A stretch of 64,000 nt of DNA, from contig NZ_JAAOJA010000002.1 of NCBI RefSeq assembly GCF_013184545.1, positions 372,001 through 436,000 of the forward strand, given 5' to 3'. The notes under the pieces are model-generated. The model was not told the origin of the DNA, searched no databases, and saw only the letters and a program-made list of their open reading frames with translations. Source of the DNA: Pseudomonas tumuqii (GTDB lineage: Bacteria; Pseudomonadota; Gammaproteobacteria; Pseudomonadales; Pseudomonadaceae). Position 1 is the stretch's first letter; each line of letters begins with the position of its first letter. This document shows positions 36,063-46,292 of the stretch, piece after piece. Both the position numbers and the translations under genes were made by a program.

Positions 36063-36890
36063 ATGGAATTCGGTCTGCGCGAATGGCTGATAGTCATCGG
36101 CATTATTGTGATCGCCGGCATCTTGTTCGATGGTTGGCGGCGCATGCGCGGTGGCAAGGGTAAATTGAAGTTCAAACTCGATCGCAGTTTTGCCGATCTG
36201 CCGGAAGTCGATGGCGACCCAGGCTTGCTCAGCCCGCCACGGGTTATCGATCGCCACCAGGAACCGTCGCTGGACGAACACGATCTGCCTTCGATGAGCG
36301 CCCGCGAGTTGAACCGTCGCCGCGGTGGTGAGCCACAACAGGGTGACCTCAATCTGGGCCTGGACGAGCCGGTGCCGACGCTGCTCAATCCGGTGGATGA
36401 AGGCACAGCCGAATCGCGCAAGGACAAGGCGCACAACGCTGGCAAAGAGCTGCCACCAGTCGAAGAAGTGCTGGTGATCAATGTGGTTGCCCGCGACGAC
36501 GACGGCTTCAAGGGCCCGGCGTTGCTGCAGAACATTCTGGAAAGTGGCCTGCGTTTCGGCGAGATGGACATTTTCCATCGCCACGAAAGCATGGCCGGTA
36601 ACGGCGAAGTGCTGTTCTCCATGGCCAACGCGCTCAAGCCGGGCACTTTCGACCTCGACGATATAGAAGGCTTCAACACCCGCGCAGTGAGTTTTTTCCT
36701 CGGCCTGCCGGGGCCGCGCCATCCCAAACAGGCGTTCGACGTGATGGTCGCTGCCGCGCGCAAACTGGCCCACGAACTCAACGGCGAGCTCAAGGACGAC
36801 CAGCGCAGCGTGATGACCGCGCAAACCATCGAGCATTACCGCCAGCGGATCGTCGAATATGAGCGCAAGCAGTTGACCAGCAAGCGCTAA
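36063..36890 (+). CDS. zipA: Cell division protein ZipA
   Basis: This 275-residue bitopic inner-membrane protein tethers FtsZ at the division site. The N-terminal membrane anchor ([25 protein letters not shown]) is followed by a charged flexible linker (35-135) and a C-terminal FtsZ-binding ZipA_C domain ([22 protein letters not shown] onward). The smc-zipA-ligA order is conserved in Pseudomonas. AAGGT precedes ATG 36063. Confidence 0.95.
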   Translation: MEFGLREWLIVIGIIVIAGILFDGWRRMRGGKGKLKFKLDRSFADLPEVDGDPGLLSPPRVIDRHQEPSLDEHDLPSMSARELNRRRGGEPQQGDLNLGLDEPVPTLLNPVDEGTAESRKDKAHNAGKELPPVEEVLVINVVARDDDGFKGPALLQNILESGLRFGEMDIFHRHESMAGNGEVLFSMANALKPGTFDLDDIEGFNTRAVSFFLGLPGPRHPKQAFDVMVAAARKLAHELNGELKDDQRSVMTAQTIEHYRQRIVEYERKQLTSKR

Positions 36891-36906
36891 ACCGGCTGCA
36901 AACGAC

Positions 36907-36955
36907 AAGCCCCAAACTACAAGCCGCGCGCTTGGTTTGGGGCTTTGCTTTTTCT
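36907..36955 (+). terminator. Terminator of zipA
   Basis: An eleven-pair stem AAGCCCCAAAC / GTTTGGGGCTT and a T-rich tail (TTTGCTTTTTC) lie 16 bases after the zipA stop. Confidence 0.9.
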
Positions 36956-36959
36956 GCAG

Positions 36960-37290
36960 TCCGCTATCGCCCCGAGGTCGGGCCTCCTACAGGGGAATGC
37001 GGTGTCTGCTGCTCTTTGTAGGAGGGCCCGGGCGGCGTTCCGTGACCCGGCGCGATGCCGTTGCTTGTTGAGCGGACTGCGTCCGCTATCGCCCCGAGGT
37101 CGGGCCTCCTACAGGGGATCGCGCTGCCTGCTGCTCTTGTAGGAGGGTCTGGGCGGCGTTCCGTGACCTGGCGCGATGCTGTTGCTTGTTGAGCGAACGC
37201 GTCTGCTATCGCCGCGAGGTCGGGCCTCCTACAGGGGAATGCGCTGCCTGCTGCTCTTGTAGGAGGGCCGCCCCGGCGCGATGCTTTGGC
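36960..37290. repeat. Tandem 120-base repeat, about 2.7 copies
   Basis: Units start at 36960, 37082 and 37202 with TCYGCTATCGCC and CGAGGTCGGGCCTCCTACAG, giving periods of 122 and 120. Each unit holds an inverted pair CCTCCTACA / TGTAGGAGG. The third unit is shortened after GTAGGAGGGCC. No ORF spans it; it separates zipA from ligA. Confidence 0.85.
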
Positions 37291-37476
37291 TTTTGGCTCT
37301 CGCTTACCAAAACTCTATTCAGCGGCAGCAGCCTTGCGCCCACATAGCCAAGGCAGGCCCGCCTGCAAACGGCTAGAATCCTGCGCCTGAATATCAACCA
37401 AAGGTTGAACTGGACGCCAGGGCCGGAAATACCCGGCAGCCGCCTCCAGCTTCACGCCTGCAGCTACGGCTTGTGA

Positions 37477-39858
<2,382 letters not shown>

Positions 39859-39991
39859 GGGCCTGACATACTGGCGGACTGTTCGCTTCGGAGTGGTTGC
39901 CGCTGCGCTCCGCGCTACCCAGTTCCCGTAGCCCGTATATGGACTCCGGGGGGCTTTGCGGCGATCTTCCCGGATTGCCTCCAGGGATTGT

Positions 39992-40060
39992 GTAGGGTGG
40001 ATGACGCCTTTTTCATCCACCATCGCAGCTGGTGGATGGGTGAAGCGTCATCCACCCTAC
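39992..40060. repeat. Inverted repeat after ligA
   Basis: GTAGGGTGGATGACGC and its inverse form the outer stem; ATCCACCA/GGTGGAT pair inside. Together they make a long cruciform in the ligA-araC convergent space. It is of the same style as the repeats at 19501 and 56561. Confidence 0.8.
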
Positions 40061-40083
40061 GAGGTCGCAGGTCTTGGGGCGGC

Positions 40084-40959
40084 TCAGCAGATCAACTCAA
40101 TTTCCCGGTGAGAGGGCTGCTCGATGATCGGAAGTTCAAGGCAGACCTGCTCAGGGCTTGGTTCTTTATGACGGTAATCACTGGGGCTGCAGCCGAAATG
40201 CAGTTTGAAGGTTCGCGCGAAATAGGAGGGATCCAGGAACCCTACGGCGTAGGCGATGCTGGTGATCGGCATCTCGCTGTTATTCAGTAGCTCCCCGGCT
40301 TTTTCCATGCGTTTGCGCTGGACGAATTCGAGAAAACCTACCCCATAAGTCTGTTTGAACAGTCGGCTAAAGCGAAAAGGCGTCATGCCGCAGCGCTTGG
40401 CCAGTTCCTTTTGTTCGATGTGTTCCTTGAAGTGCAGATCGATGTACAGGATGGCATCTTGCAGGGGGCGTTGCTTCTGGTGATCGGCGGTGAGCCGTAC
40501 GCTTTCCGGCAAGTCGTTGATGCGTGTCAGTAGTTTTTTCTGTTTTGGTATTTCGCTGTCGCGGCGCAGGCTGCAAAGCTCTCGCAGCGCCTTGAGGTAG
40601 CGATTGCGCTCTGCTTGTACCAGCGGTAACACCAGATAATCCCAGACGCCAGAGCGGAAAGCCCAGACCGCCAGCTCCTCCGAATGGTGCATGGTCAGCA
40701 TGGTGATCGGGATAGAGGGCGCCGCACGCTTGACCTCGATCAGCAGGTTGAGACTCAGGGTGTCCGGGCGATCGTAATGCATACAGATCATGTCCGGGCG
40801 CTGGTGTGCGTTCATCCCTGCAACACTCAGGTCGCGCACCAAATTGATTTGGCACGCGCTGGTGAACGCAACCGTGCAGTCCGGAGCCGATTGATCGTGC
40901 GTCAGGTCGAACCACAGCAGCCGCGGAGCGGTGAGAGCATGTGTATTCATATGCGCCAT
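40084..40959 (-). CDS. AraC-family regulator with degenerate receiver-like N-domain
   Basis: The 291-residue protein has a receiver-like fold at residues 10-120. The usual phospho-Asp site reads ICMHYDRPD (His where Asp is expected), the T/S site is kept (ITMLTMHH), and the conserved Lys site reads YLVLPL (Leu for Lys). A C-terminal AraC DNA-binding domain (about 175-275) has AKRCGMTPFRFSRLFKQTYG and ITSIAYAVGFLDPSYFARTFK. Phosphorylation-independent control is inferred. It lies at the left edge of the dsb-tad block and may regulate it. The start is uncertain: 40959 or 40950. Confidence 0.8.
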   Translation of the reverse strand: MAHMNTHALTAPRLLWFDLTHDQSAPDCTVAFTSACQINLVRDLSVAGMNAHQRPDMICMHYDRPDTLSLNLLIEVKRAAPSIPITMLTMHHSEELAVWAFRSGVWDYLVLPLVQAERNRYLKALRELCSLRRDSEIPKQKKLLTRINDLPESVRLTADHQKQRPLQDAILYIDLHFKEHIEQKELAKRCGMTPFRFSRLFKQTYGVGFLEFVQRKRMEKAGELLNNSEMPITSIAYAVGFLDPSYFARTFKLHFGCSPSDYRHKEPSPEQVCLELPIIEQPSHREIELIC

Positions 40960-41454
40960 GAAGCAGTTCGTTAGCAGAAATTTCTTATGTGTTACACGCA
41001 GCATCAAGTGCATCGTGCAGTTAACACTTAGAATTAGAACGCCATCGGCGCAAAGATCAAATCTTCATAAATGTTAGAGCGAAGTGTTTTAACTGCTCCA
41101 GTTCGGTAACGCTTGTGAGACCGCTGGCCTATGTTCCAAGCGCTTATTTTTTCGGAAGAAACATGGGTCACGACGAGTGTTCAGTTTGATTCACGGGTAG
41201 ATACATGGCGCATGTGAGCAGCATTTCGGCTTGTTGCAGTATGTGAACACCTCGCCCGCGACGAGGGCTGGAACAGTACATCCAGACGAACGGCAGCGCC
41301 GCCTTGTATCAAAAACCCGAATCCAGTGGTGTGCCGTTAGCCAAACCCCGGATGAGCTAAGCTTGCCGGTGACCTTTGAAGCAGTTCCCCTGCATCACCA
41401 TGAATGCCTGATAGGGCCTGAGTAAATCGAATTGCAGTGGATGGAAAATACTCC
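40960..41454. promoter_or_regulatory. A/T-rich divergent space before dsbB
   Basis: This stretch of about 495 bases between the AraC-type gene and dsbB is lower in G+C than the surroundings. No ORF in it has a credible start or composition. It should contain promoters for both flanking genes; I cannot place them with confidence. Confidence 0.45.
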
Positions 41455-42201
41455 GTGAATGAAATCAGTATTGCTTCTCGGGCACACGGCCTATGGGGAC
41501 TGTTGCTTCTGGCGTGGGCTATCGCGCTTCTCTCAACGCTTGGCGCGCTGTTTATCGGTGAGGTGATGGGTCAAGCGCCTTGTGTCCTCTGCTGGTTTCA
41601 ACGCGTATTCATGTTTCCGCTAGCAGTGGTGCTGGCGGTGGCTTGCTACCTTTCGGATTTTGGTGTCTGGCGCTATGCACTGCCTCTTGCCGTTTCGGGT
41701 TGGCTCATTGCCCTCCGGCATAGTTTTCTTTACGCGGGAGTGATTCCGCAAAGCATCGAACCCTGCGGGGCAGGGCCATCCTGTTCCAGCGCCGACATGA
41801 CCATTCTCGGTGGTATTCCACTGCCTCTGCTCTCGCTGAGCGCATTCACTCTAATCATCGCTATTCTTTTCTTGATTCGCCGGAGACCCGCCCATGAGAA
41901 GACGCATCGTTGTGCTCGGCATCAGCATCATCACTGCATTTGGCTTTGCTGCTGCAATTGTCTATCAGCAATTTTCTGCGGAGGGGGAAAGTGTTCTTCC
42001 TCCACCGGACCCCAATGCACTTGTTCGTGCTCACTCGCCAGTCATTGGCCCCGCGAATGCTCCAGTGACCATTGTCGAGTTCTTCGACCCGTCCTGTGGG
42101 GCATGCCGCGCCTTGCACCCAATCGTCAAGCAGATCATGGCGAAACACTTGGGGGATGTACGTTTGGTAATCCGCTATGTGCTGTTCCACAAGGCTTCTG
42201 A
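41455..42201 (+). CDS. DsbB-like disulfide oxidoreductase with anomalous C-terminal run-on
   Basis: The first ~145 residues form a four-helix DsbB/BdbC-type inner-membrane protein with the two required pairs, C43-C46 (APCVLCWFQR) and C104-C110 (PCGAGPSC). It would reoxidise a periplasmic thiol oxidase using quinone. The family normally ends shortly after the fourth helix, near RRRPAHEK, but here the frame continues about 100 residues through the dsbA-like gene in another phase, giving low-complexity His/Cys-rich sequence. A single-base change near 41880-41895 would let it stop at the TGA of ATGA (41894). A frameshift, or tolerance of the tail, is inferred. The start (GTG 41455 or 41437) is uncertain. 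Confidence 0.75.
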   Translation: MNEISIASRAHGLWGLLLLAWAIALLSTLGALFIGEVMGQAPCVLCWFQRVFMFPLAVVLAVACYLSDFGVWRYALPLAVSGWLIALRHSFLYAGVIPQSIEPCGAGPSCSSADMTILGGIPLPLLSLSAFTLIIAILFLIRRRPAHEKTHRCARHQHHHCIWLCCCNCLSAIFCGGGKCSSSTGPQCTCSCSLASHWPRECSSDHCRVLRPVLWGMPRLAPNRQADHGETLGGCTFGNPLCAVPQGF

Positions 42202-42538
42202 CGAAACGGCAAGAATTCTTGAAGCTGCGCATGGGCAGGGACTTTTCGAGCCGGTGCTGGAGGCGATTCTAGAGGCTCAAGCAGAATGGCATGCTGACCC
42301 GAAAGCCCAGAAGGCTTGGGAAGCTGCCGGCGCTGCGGGTTTGAATGTGGAGAAAGCCCGTCAGGCGAGTAGGTCGCCTGAAGTTGACGCGGTGCTAAGC
42401 AAGGACATGGCCGATGTGAAAACTATTGGGGTACGTAGGACGCCCACGTTATTCGTCAATGGGAAGCCCCTCACGAAGCTCGGAGCAGAGCCGCTTCAGG
42501 AGCTTGTACAAAGCGAAATAGATCGAGCGGCGCAATAG
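41894..42538 (+). CDS. DsbA/thioredoxin-fold periplasmic disulfide protein
   Basis: This 214-residue exported or membrane-anchored protein has an N-terminal hydrophobic segment (residues 4-26), then a DsbA-like thioredoxin fold with active site C68-G-A-C71 (FFDPSCGACRALHP) and cis-proline loop RRTPTLFVNG. It would donate or reshuffle disulfides in the periplasm, with the DsbB-like protein as its partner. The two genes overlap. It ends 727 bases before the flp pilin gene, whose product has two cysteines. Confidence 0.88.
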   Translation: MRRRIVVLGISIITAFGFAAAIVYQQFSAEGESVLPPPDPNALVRAHSPVIGPANAPVTIVEFFDPSCGACRALHPIVKQIMAKHLGDVRLVIRYVLFHKASDETARILEAAHGQGLFEPVLEAILEAQAEWHADPKAQKAWEAAGAAGLNVEKARQASRSPEVDAVLSKDMADVKTIGVRRTPTLFVNGKPLTKLGAEPLQELVQSEIDRAAQ

Positions 42539-42620
42539 AACGACACACTCGGGAATGTTTCACTGCCTCCTTCAAGTCCGGGGGAGTGGCCGGTTCAGAG
42601 AGAGTACTGTTTTATTCAAA

Positions 42621-42668
42621 AGTCCATTGTGGACTCCTTTTTAGCCGTCTTTGGGCGGCTCTGTTTTT
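42621..42668 (+). terminator. Two stacked terminators after the dsb pair
   Basis: AGTCC-ATTGT-GGACT followed by CCTTTTT (42621-42642) and AGCCG...CGGCT followed by CTGTTTTTG (42643-42668) lie back to back. They separate the dsb unit from the flp-tad operon. Confidence 0.75.
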
Positions 42669-43265
42669 GTGTCCATTCAACTACATTCGCCGATGTTTGC
42701 CAGGTACTTGCCAGGCCGTCCAGGGTGTCTTCGGGCAGTTGGCTTTCGAACTGCAGACGGCGGCCAATAACCGCACACATTTGGCGAATTCCCGGCCCCG
42801 TCTTCCGACAGGCTCAGCCGCGCGGAGCGTAGGAGCGATCAAGATGGCCGCGTCAGTGTGTTTATCCACGGCAATCGACGGCGCCTGCCGGATACTTTCG
42901 CGGACGGTCTACTCCCACAGGGGGGCGAGCTCATTCTCGTAGCCCGGATGCAATCCGGGACAATCGCGAGAGAGCCGCCGGACTGCATCCGTATGTGGAC
43001 TAGGAGGGTCGAATTGCGTGGCCCCACCTGTGCGGCCCGACCCCTACACAGGTTGCGGATTCTAATCCACGAGCCCGGCAGGCGGGCCGCCAAATCTGGC
43101 GCCTGCAAAAAACTACCAGTGATGTGCAAAAACCTCCTAACCCATCTGTTGGCCGGCAACTAGGGTTGAAGCAGGCGAAGCACCTACAGGGAGTTCATAC
43201 AGGGAGAACACCGCGACGCCTTCGCAGTCCTTCGCAGTAATGAAAACTCGAGTGAGGTGAACGAC
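42669..43265. other. Gene-poor leader before flp with a GGATGCAATCC repeat
   Basis: No protein gene is credible here. CCCGGATGCAATCCGGG with an inverse partner CGGACTGCATCCG lies at 42940-42991. A direct repeat CTTCGCAGTCCTTCGCAGT lies just before flp at about 43219-43238. The operon promoter is presumably in the last 150 bases but no consensus is clear. Confidence 0.45.
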
Positions 43266-43472
43266 ATGCTTATTCAAGCAATCAAGACTTCGGTGATGAA
43301 GTTCGTTAAAGACGAAGACGGCCTGACCATCGTGGAGTACGCGGTGGCGGGTGGGCTGGTAACGCTGGGCGCTGTTTTCGCGTTTACAACGTTGGGTGGT
43401 ACCGTGTGCGGCGCGATAACTTCCCTGGAATCGGCAATCAGGGGCGTCCCACTAGCCATTGCTCCCTGCTAA
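43266..43472 (+). CDS. flp: Flp-type major pilin, two cysteines
   Basis: This 68-residue prepilin has a basic leader, the class IVb cleavage site G19/L20 with Glu at +5 (DEDG-LTIVEYAVAG), and a hydrophobic helix to about residue 45. It is cleaved by the next gene product and assembled into the Tad/Flp pilus. It carries C48 and a C-terminal C68; many Flp pilins have no cysteine. ATG at 43266 has GAGGTG six bases upstream; GTG at 43257 overlaps that site. Confidence 0.92.
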   Translation: MLIQAIKTSVMKFVKDEDGLTIVEYAVAGGLVTLGAVFAFTTLGGTVCGAITSLESAIRGVPLAIAPC

Positions 43473-43490
43473 TAAGAAGGTGATGCAGCG

Positions 43491-44015
43491 ATGTCCATGG
43501 AGCAGATGTTCCCCGTCATTTTGCTACTAGGGCTGCTTGGTGTTGCGGTGGCGAGCGATCTTCGCCGCCACCGCATTCCCAACTTCCTGGTCGTGCTGGG
43601 CCTCGTCCTGGGGCTGGCCGGTCAGGCTTATTCCGGCGGGATCAGTGGTTTGGGCGATGGCGCGCTGGGTATGTTGATCGGCTTCGGGGTTTTCCTGCCC
43701 CTCTACGCCTTGGGCGGCATGGCCGCCGGCGACGTCAAGCTGATGGCCATGGTTGGCAGTTTTCTGACCCCGCATTTTGCCTTATGGACAGCTTTTTTCA
43801 GCCTGATTGCCGGTGGCCTGTGCGGCTTGCTGCTGGTGCTGGCACGCGGTCAGGTGCAGCAAACCCTGGGGCGTTACTGGCTGATGTTGAGAGAGCGGGC
43901 CTATTTGGCGCCTGCGGCGGATGAAGTGGCCGGCAAGCCCTTTCCTTATTCGGTAGCGATACTGCTGGGCACCCTGGCCAGCGGCTATTTCATGTTTACC
44001 AGTGCGGGAGTCTAG
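43491..44015 (+). CDS. fppA: Prepilin peptidase of the Tad system (A24 family)
   Basis: This 174-residue polytopic aspartyl protease lacks the methylase domain, as is typical of TadV/FppA/CpaA. The catalytic aspartates are D23 (VASDLRRHRIPN) and D81 (AAGDVKLMAMVG, the GxGD-like motif). It cleaves Flp and probably the TadE/TadF pseudopilins. It starts 18 bases after the flp stop. Confidence 0.93.
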   Translation: MSMEQMFPVILLLGLLGVAVASDLRRHRIPNFLVVLGLVLGLAGQAYSGGISGLGDGALGMLIGFGVFLPLYALGGMAAGDVKLMAMVGSFLTPHFALWTAFFSLIAGGLCGLLLVLARGQVQQTLGRYWLMLRERAYLAPAADEVAGKPFPYSVAILLGTLASGYFMFTSAGV

Positions 44016-44017
44016 CC

Positions 44018-45343
44018 ATGCATGCGTTGAGCCCTATAGGCAGTGACCAGCAAGACCTCGATCCGATTCAAGGCTTGGCACCGCAACCGCGCAGCGTGGC
44101 CGAGACAGGCCTGGCAGACACCTTTCTTGGCGACTTGATCTGCAAGCATTTGCACGACGCCGGCGTACTGGATATGCCGCAGTTGGTGGAGCGCCTGGCG
44201 CTGACCGGCTCGGTGCTGGAGGAAGTGCTCGGCTATCAACGCAAGGATGGCCGCATCGAGGTACTTGGCCAGAGCGGCGGGCAGGGCCTGCGCTATGGCC
44301 TCACCGAGCGAGGCAGAAGCGCGGCCAAGGATGCCCTGGCACGCAGCGGCTATATCGGCCCGGCGCCCTTCCCGGTGGAGCGTTATCGGCAACTGCTGGC
44401 AGCACAAACGGTGCACGGTAGCCAGATTAATGCCCAGGCCATGCGCGAGGCTTTCGCTGGCGTGGTGCTGAATGAAGAATTGCTCGATCAGCTCGGCCCG
44501 GCGATGAACTCGGGGCGGGCGATCATGATTTACGGGCCGGCCGGTACCGGCAAGACTTATATCAGCCAACGCCTGATCCGCCTTTTTCAACAGGCCGTCT
44601 GGATACCCCGCGCCATCGCTATCGGCGAGGCGGTGGTAGAAATCTTCGACCCTCAGGTGCACAAACCGCTGCCCATCGAGGTCAAGCAGCGCAGCCTGCG
44701 TATTGACCAGGGTATCGACCGCCGTCTGCTGCAGTGCCAGCGGCCGATCATCATCACCGGCGGCGAGCTGACCCTGGATATGCTGGATATCCGCTTCGAC
44801 CCATACAGCCGCCTGTACCAAGCGCCGCTGCAGCTCAAGGCCAGCAACGGCATCTTCATCATCGACGACCTCGGTCGGCAGCGGGTAGCGCCGGTGGATC
44901 TGTTCAACCGCTGGATCGTGCCGATGGAAGAAAAGAAGGACTACCTCAACCTGGGCGGTGGCCGCCACTGCGAGATCCCCTTCGACCTGATCCTGGTGTT
45001 CTCCACCAACCTCAACCCGCTGGAGCTGGCCGACGAGGCCTTCCTCCGCCGCATTGGCTACAAGCTGCATTTCGACCACCTGCAGCCCGATGAGTACCAA
45101 CGCATCTGGCAGCAGGAGTGCGCAAAACTCGGCATCCCTTACGACCCAGAACTGGTGATCTATGCCATCGAACAGCTACATCGCCTGGAGGCTCGGCCGT
45201 TACTGCCCTGCCACCCGCGCGATCTGCTCGGTATGGCCCTGGACCGCCAGCGCTACCAGGGCGTGGATGACGCGCAAGGCCTCGCCCCGCAGACGCTGAC
45301 CTGGGCTTGGCGCAACTACTTCGTCAGCCTCGAGCGCAGTTGA
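44018..45343 (+). CDS. AAA-type ATPase of unknown role in the tad locus
   Basis: The 441-residue cytoplasmic protein has a winged-helix-like N-terminal part (residues 25-110, LADTFLGDLICKHLHDAG) and an AAA core: Walker A GPAGTGKT at about 172-180, Walker B GIFIIDDLGRQR, and VFSTNLNPLELADEAFLRRI as sensor-1/box-VII-like sequence. It is not TadA (no secretion-ATPase motifs) and not TadZ. It starts two bases after fppA, so it is firmly in the operon. The best-studied tad operons (Aggregatibacter, Caulobacter, P. aeruginosa) do not, to my knowledge, describe such a component. Assembly or quality control is only a guess. Confidence 0.8.
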   Translation: MHALSPIGSDQQDLDPIQGLAPQPRSVAETGLADTFLGDLICKHLHDAGVLDMPQLVERLALTGSVLEEVLGYQRKDGRIEVLGQSGGQGLRYGLTERGRSAAKDALARSGYIGPAPFPVERYRQLLAAQTVHGSQINAQAMREAFAGVVLNEELLDQLGPAMNSGRAIMIYGPAGTGKTYISQRLIRLFQQAVWIPRAIAIGEAVVEIFDPQVHKPLPIEVKQRSLRIDQGIDRRLLQCQRPIIITGGELTLDMLDIRFDPYSRLYQAPLQLKASNGIFIIDDLGRQRVAPVDLFNRWIVPMEEKKDYLNLGGGRHCEIPFDLILVFSTNLNPLELADEAFLRRIGYKLHFDHLQPDEYQRIWQQECAKLGIPYDPELVIYAIEQLHRLEARPLLPCHPRDLLGMALDRQRYQGVDDAQGLAPQTLTWAWRNYFVSLERS

Positions 45344-45381
45344 CAATCGTACGACGCCAGTCGAATCAAGGAGACACCGTC

Positions 45382-46200
45382 ATGAAATCTCGCACGCTTT
45401 TGTTGATCGGTCTTTCACTCATTCTCGGCTTGGGCGCGGCCTTTATGGCCAATACCTGGCTGAGTGCACGGCTCAACGCCGCCCCTGACGACAACATGAA
45501 AAATGTGGTGGTGGCCACGCTGGAGATCGCCTTCGGCCAGATGGTCGAGGCCCAGCACGTGACCCTGGTGCGCATGCCCAAGGGCACCGTGCCGGACGAT
45601 GCCTTCGATGCCACCGACAAGGTGGTGGGCAAGATCGCCACCTTCACCATGCTGCGTGGTGACATCGTGCGTGGCGCGCGCCTGGCCGAGCACCTCGGCG
45701 GCAGCACCCTGGCCTCGCTGATCGACAAGGACAAACGCGCCATCTCGGTGCGAGTGGACGATGTGGTCGGCGTCGGTGGCTTCCTGCTGCCGGGCAACCG
45801 GGTCGATGTGTTGGCGACCAAGAAGACTGGCGGCAGCGGTAACGATGCCGAGGCAGAAACCATTCTCGAGGATCTGCGGGTACTGGCGGTGGACCAGACT
45901 GCCAGTACCGACAAGACCCAGCCGGTGGTGGTGCGTGCGGTGACCCTGGAAATGACCCCGGAAGAGACCGAGATCCTGGTCAAGGCACAGAGCGAAGGCA
46001 AGCTGCAACTGGCTCTGCGCAACCCGCTGGATAACCAGAAGAAACCTCTGCCGCCAGTGGAAGCGGTGGCCATGGTAGCGCCAGTGCCTGTACCACAAGC
46101 ACCCAAGCGAGTGGTCCGCCGCAGCGGTGGCGGTGGCGGCGGCGGTGGCATCACCATTATTCGCGGCATCGATGTGCAGGCGGCAAAGGTTCAGCTTTAA
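45382..46200 (+). CDS. rcpC: Flp pilus assembly protein RcpC/CpaB
   Basis: This 272-residue periplasmic, membrane-anchored protein has an N-terminal helix (residues 5-25), an SAF-like domain (about 45-110), and an RcpC/CpaB domain (DKRAISVRVDDVVGVGGFLLPGNRVDV). A glycine run precedes the C-terminal ITIIRGIDVQAAKVQL. The family works with the RcpA secretin in the outer-membrane channel. ATG at 45382 has AAGGAG nine bases upstream. Confidence 0.92.
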   Translation: MKSRTLLLIGLSLILGLGAAFMANTWLSARLNAAPDDNMKNVVVATLEIAFGQMVEAQHVTLVRMPKGTVPDDAFDATDKVVGKIATFTMLRGDIVRGARLAEHLGGSTLASLIDKDKRAISVRVDDVVGVGGFLLPGNRVDVLATKKTGGSGNDAEAETILEDLRVLAVDQTASTDKTQPVVVRAVTLEMTPEETEILVKAQSEGKLQLALRNPLDNQKKPLPPVEAVAMVAPVPVPQAPKRVVRRSGGGGGGGGITIIRGIDVQAAKVQL

Positions 46201-46292
46201 GCAGGGATGAGGTTGAGGCAACGGTAATTGCATCGGCAAGTCCGGTGCTCCTGATAAGCAGGTAAAGCGCAAAACCACGCAAGGAGTAGGGC

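Noticed and set aside
36960..37290. CRISPR array
   Set aside because: Units are ~120 bases with no short repeat/unique spacer structure, and there are no cas genes.
41231..41425. A 64-codon frame upstream of dsbB
   Set aside because: It has no ribosome-binding site and no resemblance to a known protein, and lies in an A/T-rich regulatory space.
42586..42942. A 118-codon frame between the dsb pair and flp
   Set aside because: It runs through two terminator hairpins and a dispersed repeat and has no recognisable sequence.
43160..43265. Sigma54 promoter before flp
   Set aside because: GTTGGCCGGCAAC resembles only part of the GG/GC consensus, with wrong spacing.
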